NCBI GenBank assembly: GCA_044341025.1
Contig: JBIISM010000001.1
Span: 345,632-409,631, forward strand
DNA from: JABMMZ01 sp044341025
GTDB lineage: Bacteria > Bacteroidota > Bacteroidia > NS11-12g > UBA955
Reading direction: 5' to 3'
DNA length: 64,000 nt
Position numbers and translations under genes: made by a program
Notes under the pieces: model-generated
What the model was told of the DNA's origin: nothing
Seen by the model: the letters and a program-made list of their open reading frames with translations, nothing else
The model's database searches: none
In this document: one piece after another, positions 8,932-16,248 of the stretch
How positions within the stretch are numbered: position 1 is the stretch's first letter
How the letters are laid out: each line of letters begins with the position of its first letter

Positions 8932-9948
8932 ATGCAAAATCATTTTGAAGAAATAGGCAACGGACTCATTACATTTAAAGATGTAGTCGCTTTATTTTCC
9001 AGGTGGAGAAAACAGTTAATTATTCTTGGACTTGTTTCCATTATCGTTTCGTCTATTATTTCTTTTACATTGACTCCAAAATACCAATCGACCGTGGTGT
9101 TTTATCCAACAACCAATAATTCGATTTCAAATGCTTTGTTGACCGATCTTAACCAAAGGCAAAAAGATCCTCTTGAATTTGGCGCAGAAGAAGAGGCTGA
9201 GAAAGCCCTTCAAATATTACAATCATCTAAACTAACAGAGCGTTTGGTTAGAAACTATAATTTGCTGGCGCACTATAAAATAGACCCTAAAAGTAGTTTG
9301 CGTAAAACAAAGCTGGCCAACAAAATTGGGGCTAACTTCAGTTTTAGCCGCACCCGTTACTTATCTATTCGTGTGGATGTAATGGATGAAGATGCGCAAA
9401 TGGCTGCCAAGATGGCAAACGGTATATTGGATTTATACGATTCAATTAAAAACGAAATTCAATTGGAAGTTGCTATTCCTGCTTTAGATATTGTAAAGCG
9501 TCAAATGCAAGCAAAGGAAAATGAAATCAACAACATTAAAACAGAACTTCAAAAGCTTGGCAGCGAAGGCGTAACCAACTACGAAGAGCAATCTAGAGCC
9601 TTGAACGAAGAAATATATAAGGCACGTTCTGCTGGAAAAATGGACAAGGTGAGCGATTTGATAGATCAATTAAAAAGCTTGGTTCAGTTTGGTGGCCAGT
9701 TTACTGCATTAACTGAAACCTTGCAATTAGAATTGGATAAATTGTCCGACCTAAAAGCAAAATACGAGCGCGCTGAAGTGGATGTAAAGGAAACTTTAAA
9801 CAACAAATTTACTGTTAGTGGAGCTGATGTTGCTGAACAACGCGCTTATCCGGTTCGCAAATTGATTGTTCTGGTTTCTTTAATTTGTACCATTGGTTTT
9901 TCTGCGATTTTCTTCGCTGTATACGAGAAACTTAGAAAGAAAGCTTGA
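8932..9948 (+). CDS. Wzz-type polysaccharide chain-length determinant
   Basis: A 338-residue inner-membrane protein: a short cytoplasmic start, a membrane segment near residues 31-52, a large periplasmic part with a long coiled coil (about 185-290, with LNEEIYKARSAGKMDKVSDL), a Pro-containing approach (AYPVRKL) and a second membrane segment near 312-332. This is the Wzz/polysaccharide co-polymerase layout that sets chain length during Wzy-dependent polymerisation. It lacks the C-terminal tyrosine kinase domain seen in some relatives. Its stop overlaps the TTG start of the next gene, which looks translationally coupled. Confidence 0.9.
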   Translation: MQNHFEEIGNGLITFKDVVALFSRWRKQLIILGLVSIIVSSIISFTLTPKYQSTVVFYPTTNNSISNALLTDLNQRQKDPLEFGAEEEAEKALQILQSSKLTERLVRNYNLLAHYKIDPKSSLRKTKLANKIGANFSFSRTRYLSIRVDVMDEDAQMAAKMANGILDLYDSIKNEIQLEVAIPALDIVKRQMQAKENEINNIKTELQKLGSEGVTNYEEQSRALNEEIYKARSAGKMDKVSDLIDQLKSLVQFGGQFTALTETLQLELDKLSDLKAKYERAEVDVKETLNNKFTVSGADVAEQRAYPVRKLIVLVSLICTIGFSAIFFAVYEKLRKKA

Positions 9949-11411
9949 GCTTTTCCAAAGTCATATTGTCTAAAAAAGAAAATCAACTGATTTTCGGTTT
10001 TGGTGCCTTTTCAATACTTATTGGAATTGTTGGCATATTGCTGGACTTTTATCTTGTAGCACTTTTGCCATTTGCGCTTGGCTTGTTTTTCTTGTGTTAT
10101 TATAAACCAGCTTTTTATGTTTTGCTGATTTGCTTTTTGGTTCCCTTATCTGTTTTCATCAATGATGTTGGTGGTGGCTTAGGTCTTTCTGTTCCTACAG
10201 AGCCAATGATTTGGATCGTATTTGTAATGTACATTTTTCAACAAGTCTTAACTGGAAAATTCGAATTGAAATTCATTAAAATGCCATTGGTTCTTTTTAT
10301 TTTACTCAATTTGTTTTGGATGGTTTTGTCTGCTCTTAACAGCACAATTCCTTTAGTTTCTATAAAATATTTATTGGCAAGACTATGGTTCGTATCTGTC
10401 TTCTTTTTCTTTTTATTTAAAATATTTCAAAACCAAAACTACATCCGACGCTATTTTTCATATATGTTGTATGGAACAGCTCTGGTGGTTGGTTTTACTC
10501 TGATTAAACACGGAGCTGAAGGTTTTTCAAGAGGTTGGGGTTATTCCATTATGCAGCCTTTTTTTGGCGACCATACCATCTATTCAGCTTACATTGCATT
10601 TTTTGTTCCTATTGCACTGGTATTTGCCATCCGAGGCAATTGGTTTAAATTCACAACAATTCACCGTCTGGTTTTCGCAGGTATAGCCTTGGTACTCATT
10701 TTAGGTATTATATTTTCCTTTACCCGTGCATCTTGGATCAGCTTGATTGCTGCCATAGGATTTTATATCATTATGAAATTCAAAGTTCAATTCAAACATT
10801 TGATGCTTGCACTTGCCTTAATAGTTGCTGTGGCAATAATCAAACAAGACCAAATATTATACAGCCTGGAAAGCAACAAGCAGGGTAGTGCTGACGATTT
10901 AGAATCCCATGCTGCCTCTGTTTCTAATATCAGTACAGACCCTTCAAACCTCGAGCGTCTCAACCGTTGGCAATGCGCAGTGCTGATGTTCAAAGAAAAA
11001 CCGTTGTTTGGTTTTGGCCCAGGAACTTACACATTTAAATACGCACCATTTCAAAGACCAGAGAGTTTAACCCTCATAAGCACCAACAGTGGAGATTTGG
11101 GCAATACCCATAACGAATATTTAAATGCATTGTCTGAAATGGGACTAATGGGTGCGCTTTCTTGGCTGGGTGTTTTTCTAGCATCCATATTCACTGGCAT
11201 GAGTGTGGCTTACGATGAGAATAAAGAGTCTTGGAAAAGAAGTTTGGCCACCGCTACAGTGCTTGGTTTAATTACCTATTTCATCCATGCTTTCTTAAAT
11301 AATTTTAGCGACTTCGACAAAATAGCCGTTCCACTTTGGGGCTTTATGGCGGTATTGGCTGCTTTAAAGTATTACCAAAATGAAACCGATGAGACTAAAA
11401 ACCTCGTTTAA
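9945..11411 (+). CDS. O-antigen polymerase/ligase family membrane protein
   Basis: A 488-residue multi-spanning protein (about 12 segments) of the Wzy_C/WaaL superfamily. A large periplasmic loop in the second half carries the family-typical NRLxxW-type stretch (LERLNRWQCAVLMFKEKPLFG), then GFGPGTYTF and NTHNEYLNALSEMG. Members either polymerise repeat units (Wzy) or ligate O-antigen to lipid A core (WaaL); sequence alone does not separate them. It starts with a TTG sharing bases with the TGA stop of the Wzz-like gene (TTGA). It acts with the flippase and Wzz-like protein upstream. Confidence 0.88.
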   Translation: MSFSKVILSKKENQLIFGFGAFSILIGIVGILLDFYLVALLPFALGLFFLCYYKPAFYVLLICFLVPLSVFINDVGGGLGLSVPTEPMIWIVFVMYIFQQVLTGKFELKFIKMPLVLFILLNLFWMVLSALNSTIPLVSIKYLLARLWFVSVFFFFLFKIFQNQNYIRRYFSYMLYGTALVVGFTLIKHGAEGFSRGWGYSIMQPFFGDHTIYSAYIAFFVPIALVFAIRGNWFKFTTIHRLVFAGIALVLILGIIFSFTRASWISLIAAIGFYIIMKFKVQFKHLMLALALIVAVAIIKQDQILYSLESNKQGSADDLESHAASVSNISTDPSNLERLNRWQCAVLMFKEKPLFGFGPGTYTFKYAPFQRPESLTLISTNSGDLGNTHNEYLNALSEMGLMGALSWLGVFLASIFTGMSVAYDENKESWKRSLATATVLGLITYFIHAFLNNFSDFDKIAVPLWGFMAVLAALKYYQNETDETKNLV

Positions 11412-11968
11412 TTATTGGGATATAAGCGCTTCAAATGTTTCTTTTTTAATTTAAAGCCTTTGGCTTGGTAAATTTTTAAATTGGAAAAGTTTAAATCAAC
11501 TCTTCGGCCATTTATGATCAAAGGACCTTTAATAGCCGTGCCTGCACCAGCAATAATGAACATGGTGCCAAACAAGTTTCCTAATAAGCCATAACTTAGT
11601 AAAGTGTATCCAGAATAGGCAAGAGATAAGCCAATCGGAACAGAAATAATACCCAAACCAGTGGTAATCAAATTCGGGTTCTTAAGTTTTCTTATTTGAT
11701 TGATATTAAAAGTGTCACATTTTAAGGTCCAAGAATTCGTTAATGAAAAACTTGTGTCGTTGATTATTTTTAAATGTCCTCTGCATTTTTTCCCATCGGT
11801 GCTAACCGCCAATAAGCGCTTGTCCTCTTCGAATATTTTAGAGAATAGATTAAATATAGTCGACTTGCCGATTAAATATTTTCTTGTAATCGAATCATTG
11901 TGCGTTTGGGCTTGAATGCCATGGCTGAAGAATAAAAACACAAACAATAGGAACAGCGATTTAAACAT
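11408..11968 (-). CDS. Secreted or membrane protein of unknown function
   Basis: A 186-residue protein with a signal peptide (MFKSLFLLFVFLFFSHGIQAQ). A basic middle part (KIFEEDKRLLAVSTDG, KCRGHLKI) is followed by two hydrophobic stretches near residues 100-120 and 125-147 and a very basic end (KGFKLKKKHLKRLYP). I know no family for it. The ATG at 11968 is chosen over a TTG two codons upstream. Its 3' end overlaps the end of the convergent polymerase/ligase gene by 4 nt. Confidence 0.7.
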   Translation of the reverse strand: MFKSLFLLFVFLFFSHGIQAQTHNDSITRKYLIGKSTIFNLFSKIFEEDKRLLAVSTDGKKCRGHLKIINDTSFSLTNSWTLKCDTFNINQIRKLKNPNLITTGLGIISVPIGLSLAYSGYTLLSYGLLGNLFGTMFIIAGAGTAIKGPLIINGRRVDLNFSNLKIYQAKGFKLKKKHLKRLYPNN

Positions 11969-12044
11969 AATCAATACTACAATTTAATTTCATATATCTC
12001 CCAAATATGTTAAAAAATAAAACTCAAAAAAGCCTGTAAATAAT

Positions 12045-12075
12045 TTTGAACTTCAAAATTTTATGAATACTTTTG
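12045..12075 (+). promoter_or_regulatory. Promoter of tRNA-Leu
   Basis: TTTG at 12045-12048, exactly 19 nt, then TACTTTTG at 12068-12075. Both elements and the spacing are perfect matches to the Bacteroidota consensus. The tRNA begins 13 nt after the -7 box. Confidence 0.85.
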
Positions 12076-12088
12076 CATCCCTTTAAAA

Positions 12089-12175
12089 GCCCAGGTGGCG
12101 GAATTGGTAGACGCGCTGGTCTCAAACACCTGTGGGTTCACCCCCGTACCGGTTCGACTCCGGTCCTGGGCACCA
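12089..12175 (+). tRNA. tRNA-Leu (anticodon CAA)
   Basis: An 87-nt class II tRNA with an encoded CCA end. The acceptor GCCCAGG (12089-12095) pairs with CCTGGGC (12165-12171), the D-arm contains GGTAGA, the anticodon loop is CTCAAAC with CAA as anticodon, a long variable arm follows, and the T-arm is ACCGG-TTCGACT-CCGGT. The anticodon stem CTGGT/ACCTG carries one T-T mismatch at its second pair. The unit has its own promoter and terminator. Confidence 0.96.
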
Positions 12176-12179
12176 AAGT

Positions 12180-12217
12180 AAAAACCTTGATAGAAATGTC
12201 AAGGTTTTTTGTTTTTA
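12180..12217 (+). terminator. Terminator after tRNA-Leu
   Basis: AAAACCTTGA (12181-12190), eight-base loop, TCAAGGTTTT (12199-12208), then more T residues. It starts 5 nt after the CCA end, so the tRNA is a single-gene transcript. Confidence 0.92.
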
Positions 12218-12289
12218 AAGAAGTTTTTCTAATGAATTAAAAACATTTACACATTTTAGAATTTCATTATTTCAAGCGTGTATTTTGTA

Positions 12290-12297
12290 TAATTTTG
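12290..12297 (+). promoter_or_regulatory. -7 promoter box for purD
   Basis: TAATTTTG, an exact match, with the purD ATG at 12302 only 4 nt after it. Transcription would be expected to begin at or next to the start codon. Confidence 0.6.
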
Positions 12298-12301
12298 CAA
12301 T

Positions 12302-13579
12302 ATGAATATTTTGATTCTTGGAAGTGGAGGTAGAGAGCATGTTTTTGCGGATAAAATTAGCAAGAGCCCTTTATGCGACAAGCTATTTATTGCACCAGGA
12401 AATGCAGGAACTGCAGAATGTGGAACCAATTTGTCAATATCTCCTGTAGATTTTACTGCCATCGAAAATGCTTGCATCGAACATCAAATCCATTTAATTG
12501 TTCCAGGAAATGAAGCCCCTTTGGTGGCTGGCATAGTCGATTTTATTGAATCCAATGAAAAACTAAGCAAGGTTTTAATTGCTGGGCCTAATAAAGCCGG
12601 CGCACAATTAGAAGGCAGTAAAGACTTTTCAAAAGCCCTTATGCGAAAAAACAATATACCGACTGCGGCATATTGTACCGTTGAAAAACACAATATTGAT
12701 GAAGGTTTTGCTTTCTTAGAATCTCTAAAACCGCCCTATGTTTTAAAGGCAGATGGATTGGCAGCTGGCAAGGGTGTTTTGATTGAAACCGATTTGCACG
12801 CAGCAAAAAATAATTTAGCAGAAATGCTCAACGGTAAATTTGGTGCTGCTAGTTCCAAGGTAGTCATTGAAGAGTTTTTACATGGAATTGAATTATCTGT
12901 TTTTGTACTAACCGATGGCGAACACTATTTAATGCTGCCTTCTGCAAAAGACTATAAACGAATAGGCGAAGGTGACCAAGGCTTAAACACCGGTGGAATG
13001 GGGGCTATCTCTCCAGTGCCTTTTGCCGATAAAGTATTTATCGATAAGGTAGAACAAAGAATAGTTATTCCAACCATTCAAGGCCTTAAAAACGATGGGA
13101 TTACCTATAAAGGCTTTTTATTTATTGGTTTGATGAGTGTAGATGGCGAACCGAAAGTGATCGAATACAATTGCCGCATGGGCGATCCAGAGACAGAAGT
13201 TGTGCTGCACAGAGTGAAAACGGATTTAGTCGAATTAATGCTTGCAACATGTAAAGGCAACATTAATGAAGTGAATTTACATATTGATGAGCAAACTGCG
13301 GTTACTGTTTTCTTAGTTTCTGGAGGATATCCGGAAAATTTTGTAAAAGGATATGAAATTAATGGACTTGGGCAAATTACGGATTCAAAAGTTTACCAAG
13401 CTGGAACAAAAAATGAGGATGGAATTATTAAGACAAATGGTGGTAGGGTTTTGGCAATCACATCCACTGGTAATTCTATTCAAGAAGCGTTAACTACTTC
13501 AATGAAAAATGCAGAAATTATTCAGTTTACTGATAAATATTATAGAAAAGATATAGGATTGGATTTATTAAAATTATAA
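12302..13579 (+). CDS. purD: Phosphoribosylamine-glycine ligase
   Basis: ATP-grasp enzyme that joins glycine to 5-phosphoribosylamine, the second step of purine synthesis. The start MNILILGSGGREHVFADKI is the family signature, followed by PGNAGTAE, the ATP-grasp loop ADGLAAGKGV, GMGAISPVP, and the metal-binding YNCRMGDPETE. Its 425 residues are a normal full length. The ATG is fixed by the conserved N-terminus. The stop codon overlaps the DUF502 start by one base (TAATG), so the two are co-translated. Confidence 0.97.
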   Translation: MNILILGSGGREHVFADKISKSPLCDKLFIAPGNAGTAECGTNLSISPVDFTAIENACIEHQIHLIVPGNEAPLVAGIVDFIESNEKLSKVLIAGPNKAGAQLEGSKDFSKALMRKNNIPTAAYCTVEKHNIDEGFAFLESLKPPYVLKADGLAAGKGVLIETDLHAAKNNLAEMLNGKFGAASSKVVIEEFLHGIELSVFVLTDGEHYLMLPSAKDYKRIGEGDQGLNTGGMGAISPVPFADKVFIDKVEQRIVIPTIQGLKNDGITYKGFLFIGLMSVDGEPKVIEYNCRMGDPETEVVLHRVKTDLVELMLATCKGNINEVNLHIDEQTAVTVFLVSGGYPENFVKGYEINGLGQITDSKVYQAGTKNEDGIIKTNGGRVLAITSTGNSIQEALTTSMKNAEIIQFTDKYYRKDIGLDLLKL

Positions 13580-14175
13580 TGAACAAACTCAGACACGAAC
13601 GCGTTAAACAAAAACTTATTACTAGGTTTTTAAAGTATTTTTTCAGAGGTTTATTGATCTCTATTCCTTTGGTTGCAACTGCTGCAATTATTGTTTGGCT
13701 GTTCCAAACTGTTGACAATATTTTGGGCGAGGACCATATCCCTGGGTTGGGTATATTAATCATACTTTCTATTATTTTATTTGTAGGATTTATAGGTTCC
13801 TCTTATTTTGCCAAGCCCTTTATCGATTGGTTTGACGACTGGTTGGAAAAAACACCAGGCATTAAGTTTCTTTATTCCTCGGTAAAAGATATCATGGAAG
13901 CTTTTGTTGGCGAGAAGAAAAAGTTCTCAGAACCAGTTATCGTTGAATTGGCTGCCGATGGAATTTATAAAGCCGGATTTATAACCAAAAAAGACTTGAA
14001 ATCAATCGGATTGGAAGGTTTTGCGGCTGTTTATTTTCCTAAATCTTATGGTTTTGTGGGTGATTTGTATTTCGTTAAGAACGAAAAAATAAAACCATTA
14101 AACGCAAATCCAACCAATGTATTTAAGATGATTGTTTCTGGGGGTGTAACTGGCGTCGATGACTCAGACGTTTAA
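13579..14175 (+). CDS. DUF502 family membrane protein
   Basis: A 198-residue protein with two membrane segments near residues 25-47 and 56-76, then the conserved DUF502 core: KTPGIKFLYSSVKDIMEAF, AADGIYKAGFITK, AAVYFPKSYGFVGDLYFV, and FKMIVSGGVTG near the end. The family is widespread and of unknown function. Translation is coupled to purD by a 1-nt overlap. The last 53 nt overlap the end of the convergent lycopene cyclase gene. Confidence 0.9.
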   Translation: MNKLRHERVKQKLITRFLKYFFRGLLISIPLVATAAIIVWLFQTVDNILGEDHIPGLGILIILSIILFVGFIGSSYFAKPFIDWFDDWLEKTPGIKFLYSSVKDIMEAFVGEKKKFSEPVIVELAADGIYKAGFITKKDLKSIGLEGFAAVYFPKSYGFVGDLYFVKNEKIKPLNANPTNVFKMIVSGGVTGVDDSDV

Positions 14176-14833
14176 ACCATTCGTACAATCCGATACACAT
14201 TGCCAACATGGCCATGTTGTATAAAAAATCTTCAATTGGAATACTCCCTATTCTGAATCCTGTTATTTCTGCCTCATTGTAGTGCACCACAGGGAATGCC
14301 GTTAAAAGACCATTGACAATTAACATTGGTACTAAAGATACAACGAAGGCAAAGTAAAACCAACTCATATACCTTCTTTTGATTACCATTAGATGCGTTC
14401 CCAAAAGCAAGGATAAAAACAATGAGGTTAAAGCAGTATACAAATGGTCGTTATACCAATATAAAAGTGAACAGGAAATGCCAAAAAACAGGAGGGTAAA
14501 CCAACGGTATAATTCTTCGAAAGTTTCGCTTTTGCCGATATAGGCCTTCAAGCATTCGTAAATAAAGATACAAGCATATGGGACAGTGAAGAAAAACATA
14601 ACTTCTTCAATTGGAAGGTCATAGAGGTAGTATGAGCAGAGGTATATTGAGTTAAAGCCCCAAACATGCATCTGGGCAAACCATTGATCCCACAATAAAA
14701 ACAATACAGCTGTTAGTGCAATTGCTGGAAATGCCTGAGGCCAAAATTTATAAAAGGAAACTTTCTTGTCAAAAGACAAAATGAGAGGAAACAAGATGGT
14801 TCCCAAGTTTATCCATAAATATAAGTTATTCAT
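14123..14833 (-). CDS. Lycopene beta-cyclase, fused CrtYcd type
   Basis: A 236-residue protein with about seven membrane segments. It carries two copies of the lycopene-cyclase-domain signature, LPIEEVMFFFTVPYACIFIYE in the first half and IPIEDFLYNMAMLAM in the second, so both halves of the heterodimeric c/d type are fused. It closes the beta rings of lycopene in the inner membrane. The ATG at 14833 overlaps the stop of the upstream sigma factor by 8 nt, indicating coupling. No other carotenoid gene is in the window. The 3' end overlaps the DUF502 gene by 53 nt. Confidence 0.88.
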   Translation of the reverse strand: MNNLYLWINLGTILFPLILSFDKKVSFYKFWPQAFPAIALTAVLFLLWDQWFAQMHVWGFNSIYLCSYYLYDLPIEEVMFFFTVPYACIFIYECLKAYIGKSETFEELYRWFTLLFFGISCSLLYWYNDHLYTALTSLFLSLLLGTHLMVIKRRYMSWFYFAFVVSLVPMLIVNGLLTAFPVVHYNEAEITGFRIGSIPIEDFLYNMAMLAMCIGLYEWFKRLSHRRQLHPQKQSS

Positions 14834-15383
14834 TAACCGTCTTGTGCGTTGCGAAATCCTCGCCATACACATGAAGTTTTTGACGTAGAATTCTTCTTGC
14901 TACAAATATACGGGTTTTTACAGTGCCAATTGGAATGCTCAACTCGTCGGCTATTTCTTGGTATTTAAATCCTTCTGTATTCAACATGAATGTTACTTTC
15001 AAATCGGTAGGCAATTGTGAAATAGCCCTTTCCAAATCTTTGCGTATAAATTTCAATTCGGCATCATTGTCGGTTTTGTGTGATGGCAAATCTAAAAAGT
15101 AAGTATTGTCTGTTGTATCGATAAAGGTGTTTCTTTTTGACATTCTTCTGTACTGGTTGATAAAACTGTTCTTTAGAATTGTAAATAACCATGCACGCAA
15201 ATTGCTTCCTTCGTGGAATTTGTCTTTATATCTAAGCGCTTTTAAATACGTCTCCTGCACCAAGTCTTTGGCATCATCACTATTTCTGGTTAATTGCAAT
15301 GCCAAAGTTCTAAGCGCTTTACTTTCTGTTTTCAATTTTTCTTCAAAGTTTAAATCTAAAGCAGAATTATTTGTCGTATTCAT
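14826..15383 (-). CDS. ECF-type RNA polymerase sigma factor
   Basis: A 185-residue sigma-70 family member. Region 2 is visible as LTRNSDDAKDLVQETYLKALRY and LRAWLFTILKNSFINQYRR, and region 4 as LERAISQLPTDLKVTFMLN with the helix-turn-helix FKYQEIADELSIPIGTVKTRIF. Region 3 is lacking, as expected for ECF factors. No anti-sigma gene is adjacent; instead the lycopene cyclase overlaps its stop by 8 nt, so it may control pigment genes, as ECF factors do in other bacteria (inference). The ATG at 15383 was chosen over a TTG/other upstream start. Confidence 0.92.
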   Translation of the reverse strand: MNTTNNSALDLNFEEKLKTESKALRTLALQLTRNSDDAKDLVQETYLKALRYKDKFHEGSNLRAWLFTILKNSFINQYRRMSKRNTFIDTTDNTYFLDLPSHKTDNDAELKFIRKDLERAISQLPTDLKVTFMLNTEGFKYQEIADELSIPIGTVKTRIFVARRILRQKLHVYGEDFATHKTVNE

Positions 15384-15709
15384 GGAGGCAAATCTCAAGG
15401 TAAATTGTGTTTAACGCTTTTATTTTTGTTTAATATTTGCTTTATTTTTCTTAAACGATAAAATAATGTCTTTTAAATGAGATACTTATATATAATTTCT
15501 ATACCAATATAAAGCAAATAGGCAAGGATTTGCAGTAGTTAATGTGTTGATAATCAATTGGTGTAATCTATCGAAGCTATTAAATAATTAAACAATAATA
15601 AGTTTAAAATTTTGGCTGTTTTTTAGCTATATATCTATAATACAGTATTTTATATTATTTTTTCGCTTGTTTTTTTGTGTAATAAAAGATAAACAAGATT
15701 ATGAAGTAC

Positions 15710-15728
15710 TGTCTCGGCCATTGAGACA
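15710..15728. repeat. Inverted repeat TGTCTC-N7-GAGACA
   Basis: Six-base perfect arms around GGCCATT. It is not followed by a T run, so it is not a terminator. It lies 54 nt upstream of the QueD/PTPS -7 box, so it could be a regulator-binding site; this is inference. Confidence 0.55.
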
Positions 15729-15781
15729 ATCAATCCTACAGATTATCGATTTTAAAGATAAGATTTTACTGTGATTTTAAT

Positions 15782-15789
15782 TAAATTTG
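15782..15789 (+). promoter_or_regulatory. -7 promoter box for the QueD/PTPS-folE pair
   Basis: TAAATTTG, an exact match, 47 nt before the ATG at 15837. The -33 element is not clear. Confidence 0.45.
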
Positions 15790-15836
15790 CTCATCCCAAA
15801 ACTATTTCACTTTTAAATAGTTTAACAATTATCAAA

Positions 15837-16247
15837 ATGAAAGTATCCGTTTTTAGAAAAGCGCATTTTAATGCTGCTCATAGACTGCACAACGCTCTGT
15901 TAAGCGAGGAAAAAAATAAAGAAATATTTGGTTTGTGCAACAATCCAAATTACCATGGTCATAATTATGTATTAGAACTTAGTGTAAAAGGGGAGGTTGA
16001 TCCGATCACTGGATTCGTTATAGATACAAAAATTCTGAAGGACTTAATTCAAACAGAAGTTCACGATTTATTTGACCATAGAAACTTAAATCTAGACACC
16101 ACCGAATTCAAAACGCTTAATCCCAGTGCCGAAAATATTGCCATTGTGATATGGGAAAAAATGAGGGCCAAACTTCCTGAAAATTTAGAAGTAAAGGTTA
16201 AACTATATGAAACTGAAAATAACTACGTCGAATTTGACGGCCAATAA
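15837..16247 (+). CDS. 6-pyruvoyl/6-carboxy-tetrahydropterin synthase family enzyme
   Basis: A 136-residue T-fold enzyme. Zinc ligands are His15 (HFNAAHRL), His40 and His42 (NYHGHNY), and the catalytic Cys is Cys34 in FGLCNNPNYH. It acts on dihydroneopterin triphosphate made by FolE, which is encoded directly downstream. The product is 6-carboxytetrahydropterin (QueD, towards queuosine) or 6-pyruvoyltetrahydropterin. The CNNPN context looks more like PTPS, while a QueE homologue at 45246 favours the queuosine route. The ATG at 15837 is fixed by the conserved N-terminus. Confidence 0.9.
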   Translation: MKVSVFRKAHFNAAHRLHNALLSEEKNKEIFGLCNNPNYHGHNYVLELSVKGEVDPITGFVIDTKILKDLIQTEVHDLFDHRNLNLDTTEFKTLNPSAENIAIVIWEKMRAKLPENLEVKVKLYETENNYVEFDGQ

Positions 16248-16248
16248 T

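Larger units (their letters stand above)
15384..15836. other. Long AT-rich divergent intergenic region with a perfect inverted repeat
   Basis: About 450 bp without a credible gene, between the divergent sigma factor and QueD/PTPS genes. It holds the -7 box TAAATTTG (15782-15789) for the rightward genes and a perfect inverted repeat TGTCTC-N7-GAGACA at 15710-15728, which could be an operator or a small hairpin. I saw no preQ1-type riboswitch. Confidence 0.5.

Noticed and set aside
12089..12175. tRNA-Leu as an integration site
   Set aside because: No repeat of the tRNA 3' end was seen nearby and there is no integrase or phage gene in the window.
15399..15836. preQ1-type riboswitch ahead of the QueD/PTPS gene
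   Set aside because: Looked for the characteristic C-rich loop and A-rich tail and found none.
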